From positions 62,001 through 126,000 of the forward strand of contig NZ_QICL01000009.1 of NCBI RefSeq assembly GCF_003201355.1: a DNA stretch of 64,000 nucleotides, given 5' to 3'. This document shows, in pieces, positions 9,428 to 19,452 of the stretch. The position numbers and the translations under genes were made by a program. A model generated the notes under the pieces. It saw only the letters and a program-made list of their open reading frames with translations, was not told where the DNA came from and searched no databases. Within the stretch, counting starts at the first letter, position 1. Each line of letters opens with the position of its first letter. This DNA comes from Indolivaga alginatilytica (GTDB lineage Bacteria > Bacteroidota > Bacteroidia > Bacteroidales > Dysgonomonadaceae).

Positions 9428-11047
9428 ATGAAAAATTTTAAATTAAATATATTACTGGCAATAGGAGTGAGTTCAGGCTTATTTTCCTGCTCTGAGAGTT
9501 TCTTGGATGTAGAACCCCAAACCAGTATTATTGATAACAATTTCTATAAAACAGTGAGCGATGCCGAAATGGCTCTGGTAGGATGTTACGATGGGTTTCA
9601 ACGTACAGCATCTAATGGTAACTTATCTATTTATGTAGTTTCAGAAGTCTTATCGGATAACTGTTTCGGTGGAACAGGTAATACTGACGGACGTGGCTAT
9701 CAGGCACTGGATCGTTTTGATTTATCTCAATCACCATCGGATGCCAATTTGTTTAACGGAACATGGACTGACTATTATGCTGCTATATTTCGTTGCAATA
9801 CACTATTATCCAAATTAGATGGTATTCCTTTCAAAGAGGGAACAAATACCAGAAATCGTATTGAAGGAGAAGCTCGTTTCCTGAGAGCAATTCTATACTT
9901 TGATTTGGCTCGTTTGTTTGAAAGAGTTCCATTATTAACAGTTCCTACTACGGAAAATATTCCACAGGCAGAACCTGTTGAAACGTATAAATTAATAGTA
10001 GAAGACCTTAAGTTTGCTTCTGAAAATATTCCGGCGGATGCTTATCCGAAGTCAAAAGCAAGTGAAAATGATGGTAGAGTAACACCTTATGCTGCTAAAT
10101 CTATGATGGCGCGTGTATACTTATTCTACACAGGATATTATAAGGCTGATGACTTAGGTATCACTAAATCAGAAGTATTGGCAGGTTTAGAAAATGTGAT
10201 TAGTAGCGGTGAGTACGGTTTAATCGATTCTTACAAATCTCTATGGCCTGCCGCTAGTTATATCCCTTCAGAAACAGCTAATACCCTTGATAAATCAGGA
10301 TATGTAGGTGATGGTAACAAAGAAACTGTATTTGCTCAGAAATTTAATAGTACTACCGATTATAATGGTAATATCGATGGTAACCGCTGGTTAGTAATGA
10401 TGGGTATGCGTAATACTAACTGGTCTCCATACGGAAAAGGGTGGGGTGCTTGTACTGTGAATCCTAAGCTGGTAGCTGCTTTTTCGGATAATGATGCACG
10501 TAAGAAAGCTTCTATAATTGATATTGTAGGTGAAGGGATTGCTAAGAAATTTGATTTGAAAGATGCACGTGAATATACAGGATATTCAACAAAGAAGTAT
10601 ACTCCTACAGCTTTACCCGATGGAACTTCCGATACAGGTGGCTCTAAGGATAATCAAATATCACAGGATCAGGATTATGTTGTGATCCGATATGCGGATA
10701 TATTGTTAATGGCTGCAGAGTTAGGTTCGCCTAATGCCCAGACCTATTATGATAGTGTACGTAAACGTGCAGGGTTGAATGGCAGATCAGTATCATTAGC
10801 TAATATTCAGGAAGAACGTCGTTTGGAATTTGCTTTTGAGGGACTTCGTTATTGGGATTTACTTCGTCAAGGCTTAGATGTTGCGGCTTCTACCATTGCA
10901 CAAACTCAAAAAGTGAAAAGTGGTGCAGCCGATGACGAAGTGGTTATAACTGCTGATAATATTAAAAAGACCAGAGGTTTTATGCAGATACCAAATACAC
11001 AGATTATAATATCTAATGATGTTCTGATCCAAAATCCAGGATGGTAA
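9428..11047 (+). CDS. SusD-like surface glycan-binding lipoprotein
   Basis: A 539-residue lipoprotein with signal and lipobox ending at Cys21 (LFSC), then SESFLDVEPQ, a hallmark start of mature SusD proteins. Helical TPR-like segments follow, and the C-terminal part holds EERRLEFAFEGLRYWDLLRQG-type sequence typical of the RagB/SusD family. It sits 35 bases after susC. In the family model it forms the lid of the SusC transporter and binds the glycan at the cell surface. Ligand specificity cannot be read from the sequence; xyloglucan is inferred from context. Confidence 0.95.
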   Translation: MKNFKLNILLAIGVSSGLFSCSESFLDVEPQTSIIDNNFYKTVSDAEMALVGCYDGFQRTASNGNLSIYVVSEVLSDNCFGGTGNTDGRGYQALDRFDLSQSPSDANLFNGTWTDYYAAIFRCNTLLSKLDGIPFKEGTNTRNRIEGEARFLRAILYFDLARLFERVPLLTVPTTENIPQAEPVETYKLIVEDLKFASENIPADAYPKSKASENDGRVTPYAAKSMMARVYLFYTGYYKADDLGITKSEVLAGLENVISSGEYGLIDSYKSLWPAASYIPSETANTLDKSGYVGDGNKETVFAQKFNSTTDYNGNIDGNRWLVMMGMRNTNWSPYGKGWGACTVNPKLVAAFSDNDARKKASIIDIVGEGIAKKFDLKDAREYTGYSTKKYTPTALPDGTSDTGGSKDNQISQDQDYVVIRYADILLMAAELGSPNAQTYYDSVRKRAGLNGRSVSLANIQEERRLEFAFEGLRYWDLLRQGLDVAASTIAQTQKVKSGAADDEVVITADNIKKTRGFMQIPNTQIIISNDVLIQNPGW

Positions 11048-11073
11048 TAATCAACATTTAATATTGAAACGTT

Positions 11074-12432
11074 ATGAAAAATATATATAAATCGATATTA
11101 GCTATTTTAAGCATGGGACTGCTCTTTACGGCTTGTTCTCCGGACAATCCGCAACTGGGGTCTATTTTGGCGAAAGATCAATTAAAATTTAGCATTACAC
11201 AAAATCCTGACGATCCTAATATGGTGATATTAGAAAGTCTTACTCCTAATGCTTCACCATTCTGGACTACACCTTTAGGTCGTTCAACTCATGTGAGAGA
11301 TACCGTAAGAATTGCTTTCCCCGGTACTTATACATTTACTTACGGAGCTCTTTCCAATGGTGGAGCTACACAAGCCGATCCTTTTGAATTGACTATCACA
11401 ACTACTAATTTAAGTTACGTAGACGATCCTTTATGGACAAATCTTACAGGTGGTGTAGGCAATGAGAAAGTATGGAGATTAGATTATGGAATGTATGGAT
11501 TGAATGCAGGACCTTTGACCTACTGTGCTCCTTTAACAACATGGACTCAATGGCAAGCAGGTACAGCCGAAGTGGGTTGGGCTCCTTCTTGGAATGATAA
11601 TCAATGGATTATCGAGGAAGCTGATAAAGAAAGCCGCATGACCTTTAGCCTCAAAGGTGGAGCTTATATGAAAACGCATAAAGTAACAGAGGGTGTAAAT
11701 GAATCGGGAACATTCTTCTTGGACGTAAATAATCATACATTGACAACTACAGATGCAACTATCCTTCGTTCGAAAAACTTTATTGCAAATGCAACAAACT
11801 GGAATAAAAATTTGGTTATACTTTCTTTGACTGAGAATCAATTGATGGTAGGAGTTAGACGTACCAATTCGGAGGGTGATTACCTATATGTCTGGAATTT
11901 TGTATCAGATGAATATGCTGAAAAATATGTTCCTGAAGATGTAGAAGATCCGAACTTTAATTTTGGAAATCAATCGGAAATTCTTGCTGTGAATACAACT
12001 AAAACATGGTACTTAGATACTGAGGTTCCTTTTAACTGGGCTGATATTAATGGTAAGCTATTAAATGAATGGAATAGCAGAGCTGATATTATATCTGCTG
12101 GATGGACTGGTTATGATGATTCGTCGGTTGCTAATATCGATGGCTGTTCTATAACTTTCACTCAAGATGGAAAAGTAACTGTACGACAAGATAATGGAAC
12201 GGAAACATCCGGAACTTGCAAGAATACTCAATCAACCAATACAATTACGTTTAAGGATGTTACACCTTCTTTCCTTATTGCAGGTTGGATAAGTGTTGCT
12301 ACAACAGACGAAAATCAATGGAAGATTGTAAAAGTGGAGCATAATGTTCTAGGGAACGTAAGTGGAATTTGGTTTGGAAAACGAGATCCGGCAAAACCTG
12401 AGTATATGGTATTCCACTTTATCAGTAAATAA
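11074..12432 (+). CDS. Surface glycan-binding-type lipoprotein (SGBP-like), downstream of SusD
   Basis: A 452-residue lipoprotein with signal peptide and Cys21 (LFTAC) followed by SPDNPQ. It has no glycosidase motif. The N-terminal third (about 25-115) looks like a PKD/Ig-like sandwich. The remainder is rich in Trp and Thr (for example TTWTQWQAG and WAPSWNDNQW), as in carbohydrate-binding beta-sandwich proteins, and may hold two similar lobes: both contain a KVW or KTW segment followed by Leu-Asp. Position directly after susD is where PULs encode an auxiliary surface glycan-binding protein. I do not recognise a named family, so function rests on position and signal. Confidence 0.7.
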   Translation: MKNIYKSILAILSMGLLFTACSPDNPQLGSILAKDQLKFSITQNPDDPNMVILESLTPNASPFWTTPLGRSTHVRDTVRIAFPGTYTFTYGALSNGGATQADPFELTITTTNLSYVDDPLWTNLTGGVGNEKVWRLDYGMYGLNAGPLTYCAPLTTWTQWQAGTAEVGWAPSWNDNQWIIEEADKESRMTFSLKGGAYMKTHKVTEGVNESGTFFLDVNNHTLTTTDATILRSKNFIANATNWNKNLVILSLTENQLMVGVRRTNSEGDYLYVWNFVSDEYAEKYVPEDVEDPNFNFGNQSEILAVNTTKTWYLDTEVPFNWADINGKLLNEWNSRADIISAGWTGYDDSSVANIDGCSITFTQDGKVTVRQDNGTETSGTCKNTQSTNTITFKDVTPSFLIAGWISVATTDENQWKIVKVEHNVLGNVSGIWFGKRDPAKPEYMVFHFISK

Positions 12433-12480
12433 GCTTAAAAAATGGATTAGATAACTTATTCTTGAAAATAAATCAATAAT

Positions 12481-12534
12481 TGACTACCTCTCGGATGCTC
12501 ACCGAAATGAACTCTCAGAGGTAGTCATTTCTTT
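12481..12534 (+). terminator. Intra-operon terminator-like hairpin between SGBP and GH5
   Basis: TGACTACCTCT at 12481-12491 pairs perfectly with AGAGGTAGTCA at 12517-12527, closed by a 25-base loop that can form a small CGG/CCG stem, and is followed by TTTCTTTAAT. It sits between the binding-protein genes and the GH5 gene with only 14 bases left before the GH5 ATG. It most likely ends or attenuates the abundant susCD transcript. Confidence 0.65.
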
Positions 12535-12548
12535 AATACGATTTGTAT

Positions 12549-14021
12549 ATGAAACTACTAAAATGCTTAATTCCTATTATATTGGTATTCTTTTCTTTAC
12601 AGAGTTGTAGCGATTCTGAAGATGAAATAATTCCGGAAGAAATAATTCCGACTGTCTCGGTCAGTTCTGCGGCTATCTCTTTTGATGCTGTGGGCGGTAC
12701 AAGCCCTCTCGAGATAGTAAGTAATTCTAACTGGAAAATAAATTATACATCTACTTGGTGCAGACCTTCTATTCAAGCATCTAAAGGAAACGTTAAGGTA
12801 ACTATAACTGCAGATGCAAATGACAAAGAAGAGGTTCGTAGCGAAACTTTTACTCTTTCGGTAACGGGGATGACAGATGTTGTGATAACCATCACACAAA
12901 AGGCTAAAGATCCGGCAGTAATCATACCAGATTACATTAATCCGGATAAAACGGGAATGACAAATGATGCTTTGCTCTTAGCTGCTAAAATGAGACTAGG
13001 ATGGAATCTGGGCAATACAATGGAATCATGTGATGCTACAAATGCAGGAGAAACGATGTGGGGAAATCCTATGACGTCTAAGAAACTGATTGATGCAGTT
13101 AAAGCAGGAGGTTTTAATGTTGTTCGCATTCCTTGTGCATGGAGTGGATATATAGAAGATGCAGCAACTCATAAGATAAAAGAATCGTGGTTGGCACGTG
13201 TAAAAGAGGTTGTAGACTATTGTGTTGATAACGATATGTATGTTATTCTCAATATTCATTGGGATGGTGGATGGTTGGAAAATAATCCTACCTACGACAA
13301 ACAAGAAAGTGTAAATGTAAAACAGAAAGCTTTGTGGAAACAAATAGCTATTTATTTCCGCGATTACGATGAGCACTTATTATTTGCAGGAACAAATGAA
13401 GTACATAAGGACTATAATGCACCTTCTACAGAAAACCTGACAGTGCAGATGTCATATAATCAAACCTTTGTAGATGCAGTACGTGCTACGGGAGGACGAA
13501 ACTCTTGGCGTAATCTTGTTGTACAAGCCTATAATACAAACATAGAGTATGCTGTAAATTATTTAAAGATGCCTACTGATGCTACTGCAAATCGCTTAAT
13601 GTCGGAAGTTCACTTCTATGATCCGTATGATTTTGCATTACAAGAAGATGGTACATATAAAACCCAGTGGGGAAAACCATTTGCAGGTGGAGATGTGCCT
13701 TCGTGGGGACAAGAGGCTTGGATAGATGAAGCTTTTGGGAAAATGAAAACAAACTTTGTAAATAAAGGAATTCCCGTTGTTTTAGGTGAGTATGGTGCTA
13801 TTCTTCGTACATCATTATCTGCCGAGCTACAAGCAAAACATATTGAGGCACGTAACTACTACTTGAACTATGTGACTAAAGCAGCAAAGAATAATGGCTT
13901 GATTCCTGTGTATTGGGACAATGGCAATGCCGGCGATAAAGGTTTTGCATTATTTACTCGTAGTACAGGCAACCAAGTACATGCAGATGCTTTAAGGGCA
14001 ATAGTAACAGCAGTAGAGTAA
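12549..14021 (+). CDS. GH5 endo-xyloglucanase with BACON domain, surface lipoprotein
   Basis: Predicted to cut the beta-1,4-glucan backbone of xyloglucan at the cell surface. I start at the ATG at 12549 (490 aa); an upstream in-frame TTG is six bases away, but the ATG gives the better lipoprotein signal (LQSC, Cys20). The acidic stretch SDSEDE right after the cysteine resembles the Bacteroidetes lipoprotein export signal for surface display. Residues about 36-118 form a BACON domain (GGTSPLEIVSNSNWKI, ending VVITITQKA). The GH5 barrel shows WNLGNTMES, the acid/base Glu284 in AGTNEVH and the nucleophile Glu414 in VVLGEYGA, resembling subfamily 4. This is the same layout as the B. ovatus xyloglucanase BoGH5A. 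Specificity for xyloglucan over other beta-glucans is inferred from the GH31 neighbour. Confidence 0.9.
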   Translation: MKLLKCLIPIILVFFSLQSCSDSEDEIIPEEIIPTVSVSSAAISFDAVGGTSPLEIVSNSNWKINYTSTWCRPSIQASKGNVKVTITADANDKEEVRSETFTLSVTGMTDVVITITQKAKDPAVIIPDYINPDKTGMTNDALLLAAKMRLGWNLGNTMESCDATNAGETMWGNPMTSKKLIDAVKAGGFNVVRIPCAWSGYIEDAATHKIKESWLARVKEVVDYCVDNDMYVILNIHWDGGWLENNPTYDKQESVNVKQKALWKQIAIYFRDYDEHLLFAGTNEVHKDYNAPSTENLTVQMSYNQTFVDAVRATGGRNSWRNLVVQAYNTNIEYAVNYLKMPTDATANRLMSEVHFYDPYDFALQEDGTYKTQWGKPFAGGDVPSWGQEAWIDEAFGKMKTNFVNKGIPVVLGEYGAILRTSLSAELQAKHIEARNYYLNYVTKAAKNNGLIPVYWDNGNAGDKGFALFTRSTGNQVHADALRAIVTAVE

Positions 14022-14043
14022 TTATTGGATAAAGAAATAGACC

Positions 14044-16545
14044 ATGAAAATAGTATATGGACTTATAATTATTTCTATTCTATGTGGGTGTTCTTCTCGG
14101 CTAAAAGTAAGAGATAGAGCTGATTTCACAGAAAACTGGAAATTTTACTTAGGAGATGATTCTCTCGCTAATGAAACTCAATATGATGATTCTAAATGGC
14201 GAACCTTAGATTTGCCTCATGATTGGAGTATTGAAGCTGATTTTTCACTGTCAAATCCGGCAACACCTGGTGGGGGAGCACTTCCCGGTGGAATTGGATG
14301 GTATAGAAAAGAATTCACTCCCGATAAATCATCCGAAGGTAAGGTGGTTTATATAGACTTTGATGGGATATATTGGAATAGCAAAGTTTGGGTTAATGGT
14401 CATCTAATAGGAGAACGTCCCAATGGGTATATATCTTTTAGGTATGATCTTACACCATATCTGAAGTTTGGCGAAAAGAATGTTATCTCGGTACGGGTCG
14501 ATAATTCTCAACAGCCTAATTCCAGATGGTATTCGGGGTCGGGTATATACCGAAATGTTTGGTTAGTAACGGTAGATCCTGTTCATATTGATTATAATGG
14601 TACATATATTACAACTCCCGTAGTGACAAAAGATTCTTCGGATGTTAAGATTGTAACCACTATTCGAAATACAGAAAATACACTATCAAATGTAGATTTG
14701 TATTCGATATTAGTCGATGCAGACGGAAAAGAGATAACTCGGATTGATAATTCTGTGAATGTAACTGCTTCGGGAATAGTATCCTCAGAACAATTGTTGA
14801 AAGTTGAACAACCTAATCTGTGGTCAGTAGATAGACCATACATGTATAAGGTAGTCACTCAGATTAAACGGGATGGAAAAATAATTGATGAATATGAAAC
14901 ACCTATTGGAATACGCTATTTTACATTTGATAAAGATAAAGGCTTCTTTTTGAATGGAGAATCAGTTAAAATAAAAGGAGTATGTAATCATCACGATTTA
15001 GGATGCTTAGGTGCAGCCGTTAACGTGAGAGCTATTGAGCGTCAATTAGAGATTTTAAAAGAAATGGGTTGTAATGGCATACGTACAGCTCATAATCCAC
15101 CTTCACCCGAATTATTAGACTTGTGTGATAAGATGGGTTTTATAGTGATGGATGAAGCTTTCGACATGTGGAGAAAAAAGAAATCTCCACACGATTACTC
15201 ACAATTTTTTCCTGAGTGGCACGAGAGAGATTTAACTGATCTTATTCTGAGAGATCGTAACCATCCCTCTATTTTTATGTGGAGTATTGGAAATGAAATA
15301 TTAGAGCAATGGTCACATATTGATGCTGATACTCTGGATTTGCAGCAAGCTAATATGGTTTTGAATTTTGCAAATACTTTGGATAAAAAGTCTATTCCAT
15401 CGAAAGATTTACATGTAAACTCTCTTTTGACTCTCAAATTAGCAGATATAGTAAAACAACTGGATCCGACACGACCTGTAACAACGGGTAATAATGAAAC
15501 TGAGCCAAGCAATCATATATTTCGATCGGGAGCGATGGAAATTATAGGATTTAATTATCATGAGAATAATTGGGTGAATTTCCATGAGAAGTTTCCTGAT
15601 CAGAAGCTTATTATAACCGAATCTACTTCTGCACTTATGTCTCGGGGCTATTATATAATGCCTTCCGACAGTATGAATATTTGGCCGGAACGTTGGGATA
15701 AACCTTTTGACAGACCCGTACATCAGTGTTCTTCGTATGACAATAATCATGTGCCTTGGGGAACGACTCATGAGGGTACGTGGCAATTGATAAAAAAGTA
15801 CGATCATATATCGGGAGTATATTTGTGGACAGGTTTTGATTATTTGGGTGAGCCAACTCCTTTTTGGTGGCCATCGCGTAGTTCTTATTTCGGAATTATA
15901 GATTTAGCAGGCTTTCCTAAGGATGTTTACTATATGTATCAAAGCGAGTGGACTAATAAGGATGTATTACATTTATTTCCTCACTGGAATTGGAATGAAG
16001 GACAACTTGTTGATGTTTGGGCATATTATAGCAATGCGGATGAAGTGGAACTTTATCTGAATGGAAAATCATTAGGTAAGAAAACTAAGAAAGATGGAGA
16101 GTTTCATGTATTCTGGCGAGTTCCATATACGAAAGGAACATTAAAAGCTGTTTCCCGTAAAAATGGAAAAGAAGTTTTATCAAGAGAGATAAAAACAGCA
16201 GGAAAACCCGTATCTATTCGTTTAACAGCCGATAGGAACAAGATAACCGCAGACGGTAAAGATTTATCTTTTGTGACTGCCGAGGTGTTAGATGCAGAAG
16301 GTATACCTGTTCCGACAGCAGACAGTTTTATTAAATTTTCGATTGAAGGCAATGGTTTTATTACTGGTACTGACAATGGAAATCCTACGGATTCTTTGTC
16401 TCTAAAGAAACCCGAAAGACGCTTATTTAGTGGAAAGGCAATAGCTGTGATTCAATCTGCAAGAAAAGACGGAAAGATTGTTTTGAGAGCAAGCTCAGAA
16501 GGTTTAGAGAGTAATAGTGTTGAGATTAGGTCTGTAAAGAAGTAA
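14044..16545 (+). CDS. GH2 beta-galactosidase, lipoprotein
   Basis: An 833-residue lipoprotein (lipobox ILCGC, Cys16) with the GH2 order: sugar-binding sandwich with LPHDWSIEADFS and GGIGWYRKEF motifs, an Ig-like domain, then the barrel with acid/base Glu418 in MWSIGNEI and nucleophile Glu526 in LIITEST. Two further C-terminal sandwich domains follow. Predicted to remove beta-1,2-galactose from xyloglucan side chains, the role of the GH2 enzyme in the B. ovatus xyloglucan locus. It follows the GH5 gene by 22 bases and is the last gene of the operon, ahead of a perfect hairpin terminator. Other GH2 activities cannot be excluded. Confidence 0.85.
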   Translation: MKIVYGLIIISILCGCSSRLKVRDRADFTENWKFYLGDDSLANETQYDDSKWRTLDLPHDWSIEADFSLSNPATPGGGALPGGIGWYRKEFTPDKSSEGKVVYIDFDGIYWNSKVWVNGHLIGERPNGYISFRYDLTPYLKFGEKNVISVRVDNSQQPNSRWYSGSGIYRNVWLVTVDPVHIDYNGTYITTPVVTKDSSDVKIVTTIRNTENTLSNVDLYSILVDADGKEITRIDNSVNVTASGIVSSEQLLKVEQPNLWSVDRPYMYKVVTQIKRDGKIIDEYETPIGIRYFTFDKDKGFFLNGESVKIKGVCNHHDLGCLGAAVNVRAIERQLEILKEMGCNGIRTAHNPPSPELLDLCDKMGFIVMDEAFDMWRKKKSPHDYSQFFPEWHERDLTDLILRDRNHPSIFMWSIGNEILEQWSHIDADTLDLQQANMVLNFANTLDKKSIPSKDLHVNSLLTLKLADIVKQLDPTRPVTTGNNETEPSNHIFRSGAMEIIGFNYHENNWVNFHEKFPDQKLIITESTSALMSRGYYIMPSDSMNIWPERWDKPFDRPVHQCSSYDNNHVPWGTTHEGTWQLIKKYDHISGVYLWTGFDYLGEPTPFWWPSRSSYFGIIDLAGFPKDVYYMYQSEWTNKDVLHLFPHWNWNEGQLVDVWAYYSNADEVELYLNGKSLGKKTKKDGEFHVFWRVPYTKGTLKAVSRKNGKEVLSREIKTAGKPVSIRLTADRNKITADGKDLSFVTAEVLDAEGIPVPTADSFIKFSIEGNGFITGTDNGNPTDSLSLKKPERRLFSGKAIAVIQSARKDGKIVLRASSEGLESNSVEIRSVKK

Positions 16546-16571
16546 TTTCGTAAAAAGAAGGTTGGTTATCT

Positions 16572-16608
16572 GAAGAGAGAGTATTTCTTAATGAAATACT
16601 CTCTCTTC
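16572..16608. terminator. Perfect bidirectional terminator hairpin
   Basis: A perfect 16-base-pair stem, GAAGAGAGAGTATTTC at 16572-16587 against GAAATACTCTCTCTTC at 16593-16608, closes a five-base loop. It separates the convergent GH2 gene (plus) and fucP gene (minus), so it can stop transcription from either side. Confidence 0.85.
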
Positions 16609-16624
16609 TATTTACCAAAGTAAA

Positions 16625-16639
16625 AAGGTCTGGGACCTT
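16625..16639 (-). terminator. Short terminator hairpin overlapping the fucP stop codon
   Basis: Read on the minus strand, AAGGTC-CCA-GACCTT is followed by TTTAC. The six-base-pair stem starts inside the fucP stop codon and ends in a short U-run, a compact intrinsic terminator. The same AAGGTC/GACCTT palindrome recurs elsewhere in the window. Confidence 0.5.
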
Positions 16640-17975
16640 ATTGTTTTACTGTACTTCCAAAGAATCCGAAGAAGGATATATACAGGAAGCACACTAAAGG
16701 AACAATGAAACCAATACTCATACTTGTTTCTCCTATCAGTCCCATTAGTGTTGGGGCAATTGCTCCACCAACTACAGTGAATACTAATATAGAAGAAGCC
16801 GTTTTAGTTTTTTCACCCAGATGCCTTAATCCCAAAGCGAAAATAGATGGAAACATGATAGACATGAACAAATAACTTGCTATTAAAGCGATAAGTCCGA
16901 AACGTGTATGGCTTGTCATTGCAACCACCATCAATAATGTATTTATAAGAGCAAAAGCTCCTAATAACATTTCGGGTTTTACTTTTTGCATGATCATACT
17001 ACCCGACAATCTGCCTATTGCAAATAGAGCCATTCCTCCAAGTCCTAGCAATAGTCCGGCTTGCATTTCGTTTAATTGCAAAGATTCTATTTCAACAGTG
17101 TAATTAATAAAGAAACTGCCTATCCCTGTTTGGGCTGCAACATACAAAAACTGAGCTATAACAGCCATTATAAAATGTCTTTGTTTTATCAGTGGTCTGT
17201 TTGAAATCCGTTCGTTATTGAGACTTGCAGCGGCATCATCCGAAGATGTATCTGATTTAATTTCAGGTAGTTTTACGAAAATAAATAAAACCAAAACTAA
17301 TAGAACAATTGTACCCAATCCTACATATGGTGCTACTAATGCAGAGTTATCAGTTATAGCTTCACTTGCCGAGGTTGTAATATTCTGTACTTGTTCTGTT
17401 GCTCCTAAGAATACTTTTTTTACGGCTTCAACAAATAGTTCTAATATTGACTTATCTGATTCGTTATTAAAGATTAGTATAGAACCAACAAGAGGTCCTA
17501 AGATCCAACCGATTGCATTAAAGGTTTGAGCCAGATTTATACGGCTTGCAGCTTTTTCGGGAGAACCTAATACTATTGTATATGGATTGGCTACAGTTTC
17601 GAGACATGCCAGACCACAGAATAATACTAACAGACCTATTAAGAAAGCCCAAAATGCATTAATACCAACTGCGGGAACAAACCAAAAGGCTCCTGCTGCA
17701 AAAAGAGAAAGACCAACTATAATTCCGAATTTATAACCAAACTTTCGCGCTATAATTCCGGCAGGAATCGCCATAATAAAATAAGCACCATAAGCAGCTG
17801 CTTGCACAGCCCCGGATTGGGCTTTTGTAAGGGATAATGAATCCTGAAAATGTTTATTTAAAACATCCAGTAGGCTATGTGCAAATCCCCATAAAAAAAA
17901 CAGACTGGTGATAAGGATAAATGGGAATAAATAATTAACTCCATTCTCTCCTGTAAACATCGAGTTTTTTTTCAT
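16638..17975 (-). CDS. fucP: L-fucose permease, major facilitator superfamily
   Basis: A 445-residue inner-membrane transporter with about 12 hydrophobic helices and a central loop near residues 225-255. The N-terminus contains FLWGFAHSLLDVLNKHFQ and AYGAYFIMAIPAG, typical of the FucP sugar:proton symporter family (fucose, glucose and galactose members). It is the last gene of the fuc operon, seven bases after the kinase stop. A long insert around residues 180-215 (FLGATEQVQNITTSASE) is somewhat larger than in E. coli FucP. Fucose specificity is inferred from the operon. Confidence 0.88.
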   Translation of the reverse strand: MKKNSMFTGENGVNYLFPFILITSLFFLWGFAHSLLDVLNKHFQDSLSLTKAQSGAVQAAAYGAYFIMAIPAGIIARKFGYKFGIIVGLSLFAAGAFWFVPAVGINAFWAFLIGLLVLFCGLACLETVANPYTIVLGSPEKAASRINLAQTFNAIGWILGPLVGSILIFNNESDKSILELFVEAVKKVFLGATEQVQNITTSASEAITDNSALVAPYVGLGTIVLLVLVLFIFVKLPEIKSDTSSDDAAASLNNERISNRPLIKQRHFIMAVIAQFLYVAAQTGIGSFFINYTVEIESLQLNEMQAGLLLGLGGMALFAIGRLSGSMIMQKVKPEMLLGAFALINTLLMVVAMTSHTRFGLIALIASYLFMSIMFPSIFALGLRHLGEKTKTASSILVFTVVGGAIAPTLMGLIGETSMSIGFIVPLVCFLYISFFGFFGSTVKQ

Positions 17976-17982
17976 ATTCTAA

Positions 17983-19446
17983 TTAAAATAAGTGTTTTAC
18001 ATTTTCTGAAATTTCTAACCATTTCTGGTTGTCTTTAGGATAATAAGATTTAAGGATAAAGCTGTTTTTTATAATTTCATGTCCTTCATTCCAGTCTTTG
18101 ACTGTTTCATCAGCAATGGCTTGTTGCATAATATTACCAATAGCTGTAGATTCGGTCATGCCTGTTGAGACAATAACATTGAGGGCATCTGCTGTATATT
18201 GGTTTAGTAAATCATTTTGACTGCCACCTCCCACAACATACAATTGTTCGATTTTTCTACCAGAGCATTCCTTTAGTTTTTTGACAACAAAATAATATTT
18301 TAATGCCAATGATTCCATAACACACCTTACAAACTCTCCTTTGCTTACTGGTCTAACTTGATTGGTGCTAGCACAGTAAGATTCTATTGCTGCACTCATT
18401 GAAGATGGATTCGAGAACTTTACATCATCGGGATTTACAATGCTTTGGAATGCTTTTGCTTGAATTGCTTCTGACAACAAATATTCGTACGAGTATTTCT
18501 TTTCATCCTTCTTTTCCCATTCAGCAATTAATTGCTGCAAGAGCCAAAGACCTGTGATGTTTCTCATGAAGAGTATTTTGCCATTCACTCCGCCTTCATT
18601 TGTAAAATCGTTCAGCATTGCTTCGGATGTCAGAATAGGTTCATCAGTAAGCAAGCCTAACAAAGACCATGTACCCGAACTGAGGAATGCCCAATTACCG
18701 CCTTCAGCAGGAATTGCTCCTATTGCACTGGCTGTATCATGCGAGCCAACAGCAAAGACTTTTGTATGTATGGCTCCTGTTTCTTCTACAATTGTTTTTG
18801 AAAGACTTCCTATAATTTCTCCTGGTTTTATAATTTCTTCCATGACAGAAAAGGGCAACTCTAATTGACGAAATATATATTCGTCCCATTGTCGTGTTTT
18901 TGCATTTAATAATTGAGAAGTAGAAGCTATTGTGTATTCATTAGCTGCCACACCTGTCAGGAAATAATTTATAAGATCGGGGGTGAAAAGTAGTTTATCT
19001 GCGGAACATAAAGAAGGATCGCCTTTAGAGTGAAGGCTGTATAATTGAAAAATGGTATTTATCTCCATTTGCTGAATACCTGTACTCTCATACAAATATT
19101 CTTTGGATATATTTTGCGTAGCCTCTTTTGCCATACCTAATGTACGGTGGTCTCTATAGGTCACAGGGTTGGAAACCAGATGCCCTGCTTTATCTATAAG
19201 ACCAAAATCGACACCCCATGTATCAACAGCTATGCCTTTTAGATTATATCCTTTTTTTACGGCAAGAAATATACCCTGTTTTATATTTTCAAAAAGAGAT
19301 AAGAAGTTCCAATGTAGCGTATTACCTAATTGAACAGGCTTATTCTCGAATCGGTGAATTTCATCTAAACAAATTCTTCCATCAACAATAGTTCCGACAA
19401 TGGCTCGACCACTGCCTGCACCCAGATCTAAAGCAAGATATGCCAT
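17983..19446 (-). CDS. fucK: FGGY-family kinase, probable L-fuculokinase (rhamnulokinase-like)
   Basis: A 487-residue cytoplasmic sugar kinase. The N-terminal phosphate-binding motif LALDLGAGSGRA, the AVDTWGVDFGL motif near residue 75 and the C-terminal YVVGGGSQNDLLNQYTADAL adenosine motif are all present. By sequence type it belongs to the RhaB branch, which in Bacteroides includes the fuc-operon kinase. Its position between fucA and fucP argues for L-fuculose as the substrate, giving L-fuculose 1-phosphate for the aldolase. Activity on rhamnulose as well is plausible, and relevant because the neighbouring cluster would release much rhamnose. It lies six bases after the fucA stop. Confidence 0.8.
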   Translation of the reverse strand: MAYLALDLGAGSGRAIVGTIVDGRICLDEIHRFENKPVQLGNTLHWNFLSLFENIKQGIFLAVKKGYNLKGIAVDTWGVDFGLIDKAGHLVSNPVTYRDHRTLGMAKEATQNISKEYLYESTGIQQMEINTIFQLYSLHSKGDPSLCSADKLLFTPDLINYFLTGVAANEYTIASTSQLLNAKTRQWDEYIFRQLELPFSVMEEIIKPGEIIGSLSKTIVEETGAIHTKVFAVGSHDTASAIGAIPAEGGNWAFLSSGTWSLLGLLTDEPILTSEAMLNDFTNEGGVNGKILFMRNITGLWLLQQLIAEWEKKDEKKYSYEYLLSEAIQAKAFQSIVNPDDVKFSNPSSMSAAIESYCASTNQVRPVSKGEFVRCVMESLALKYYFVVKKLKECSGRKIEQLYVVGGGSQNDLLNQYTADALNVIVSTGMTESTAIGNIMQQAIADETVKDWNEGHEIIKNSFILKSYYPKDNQKWLEISENVKHLF

Positions 19447-19452
19447 AAGTGA

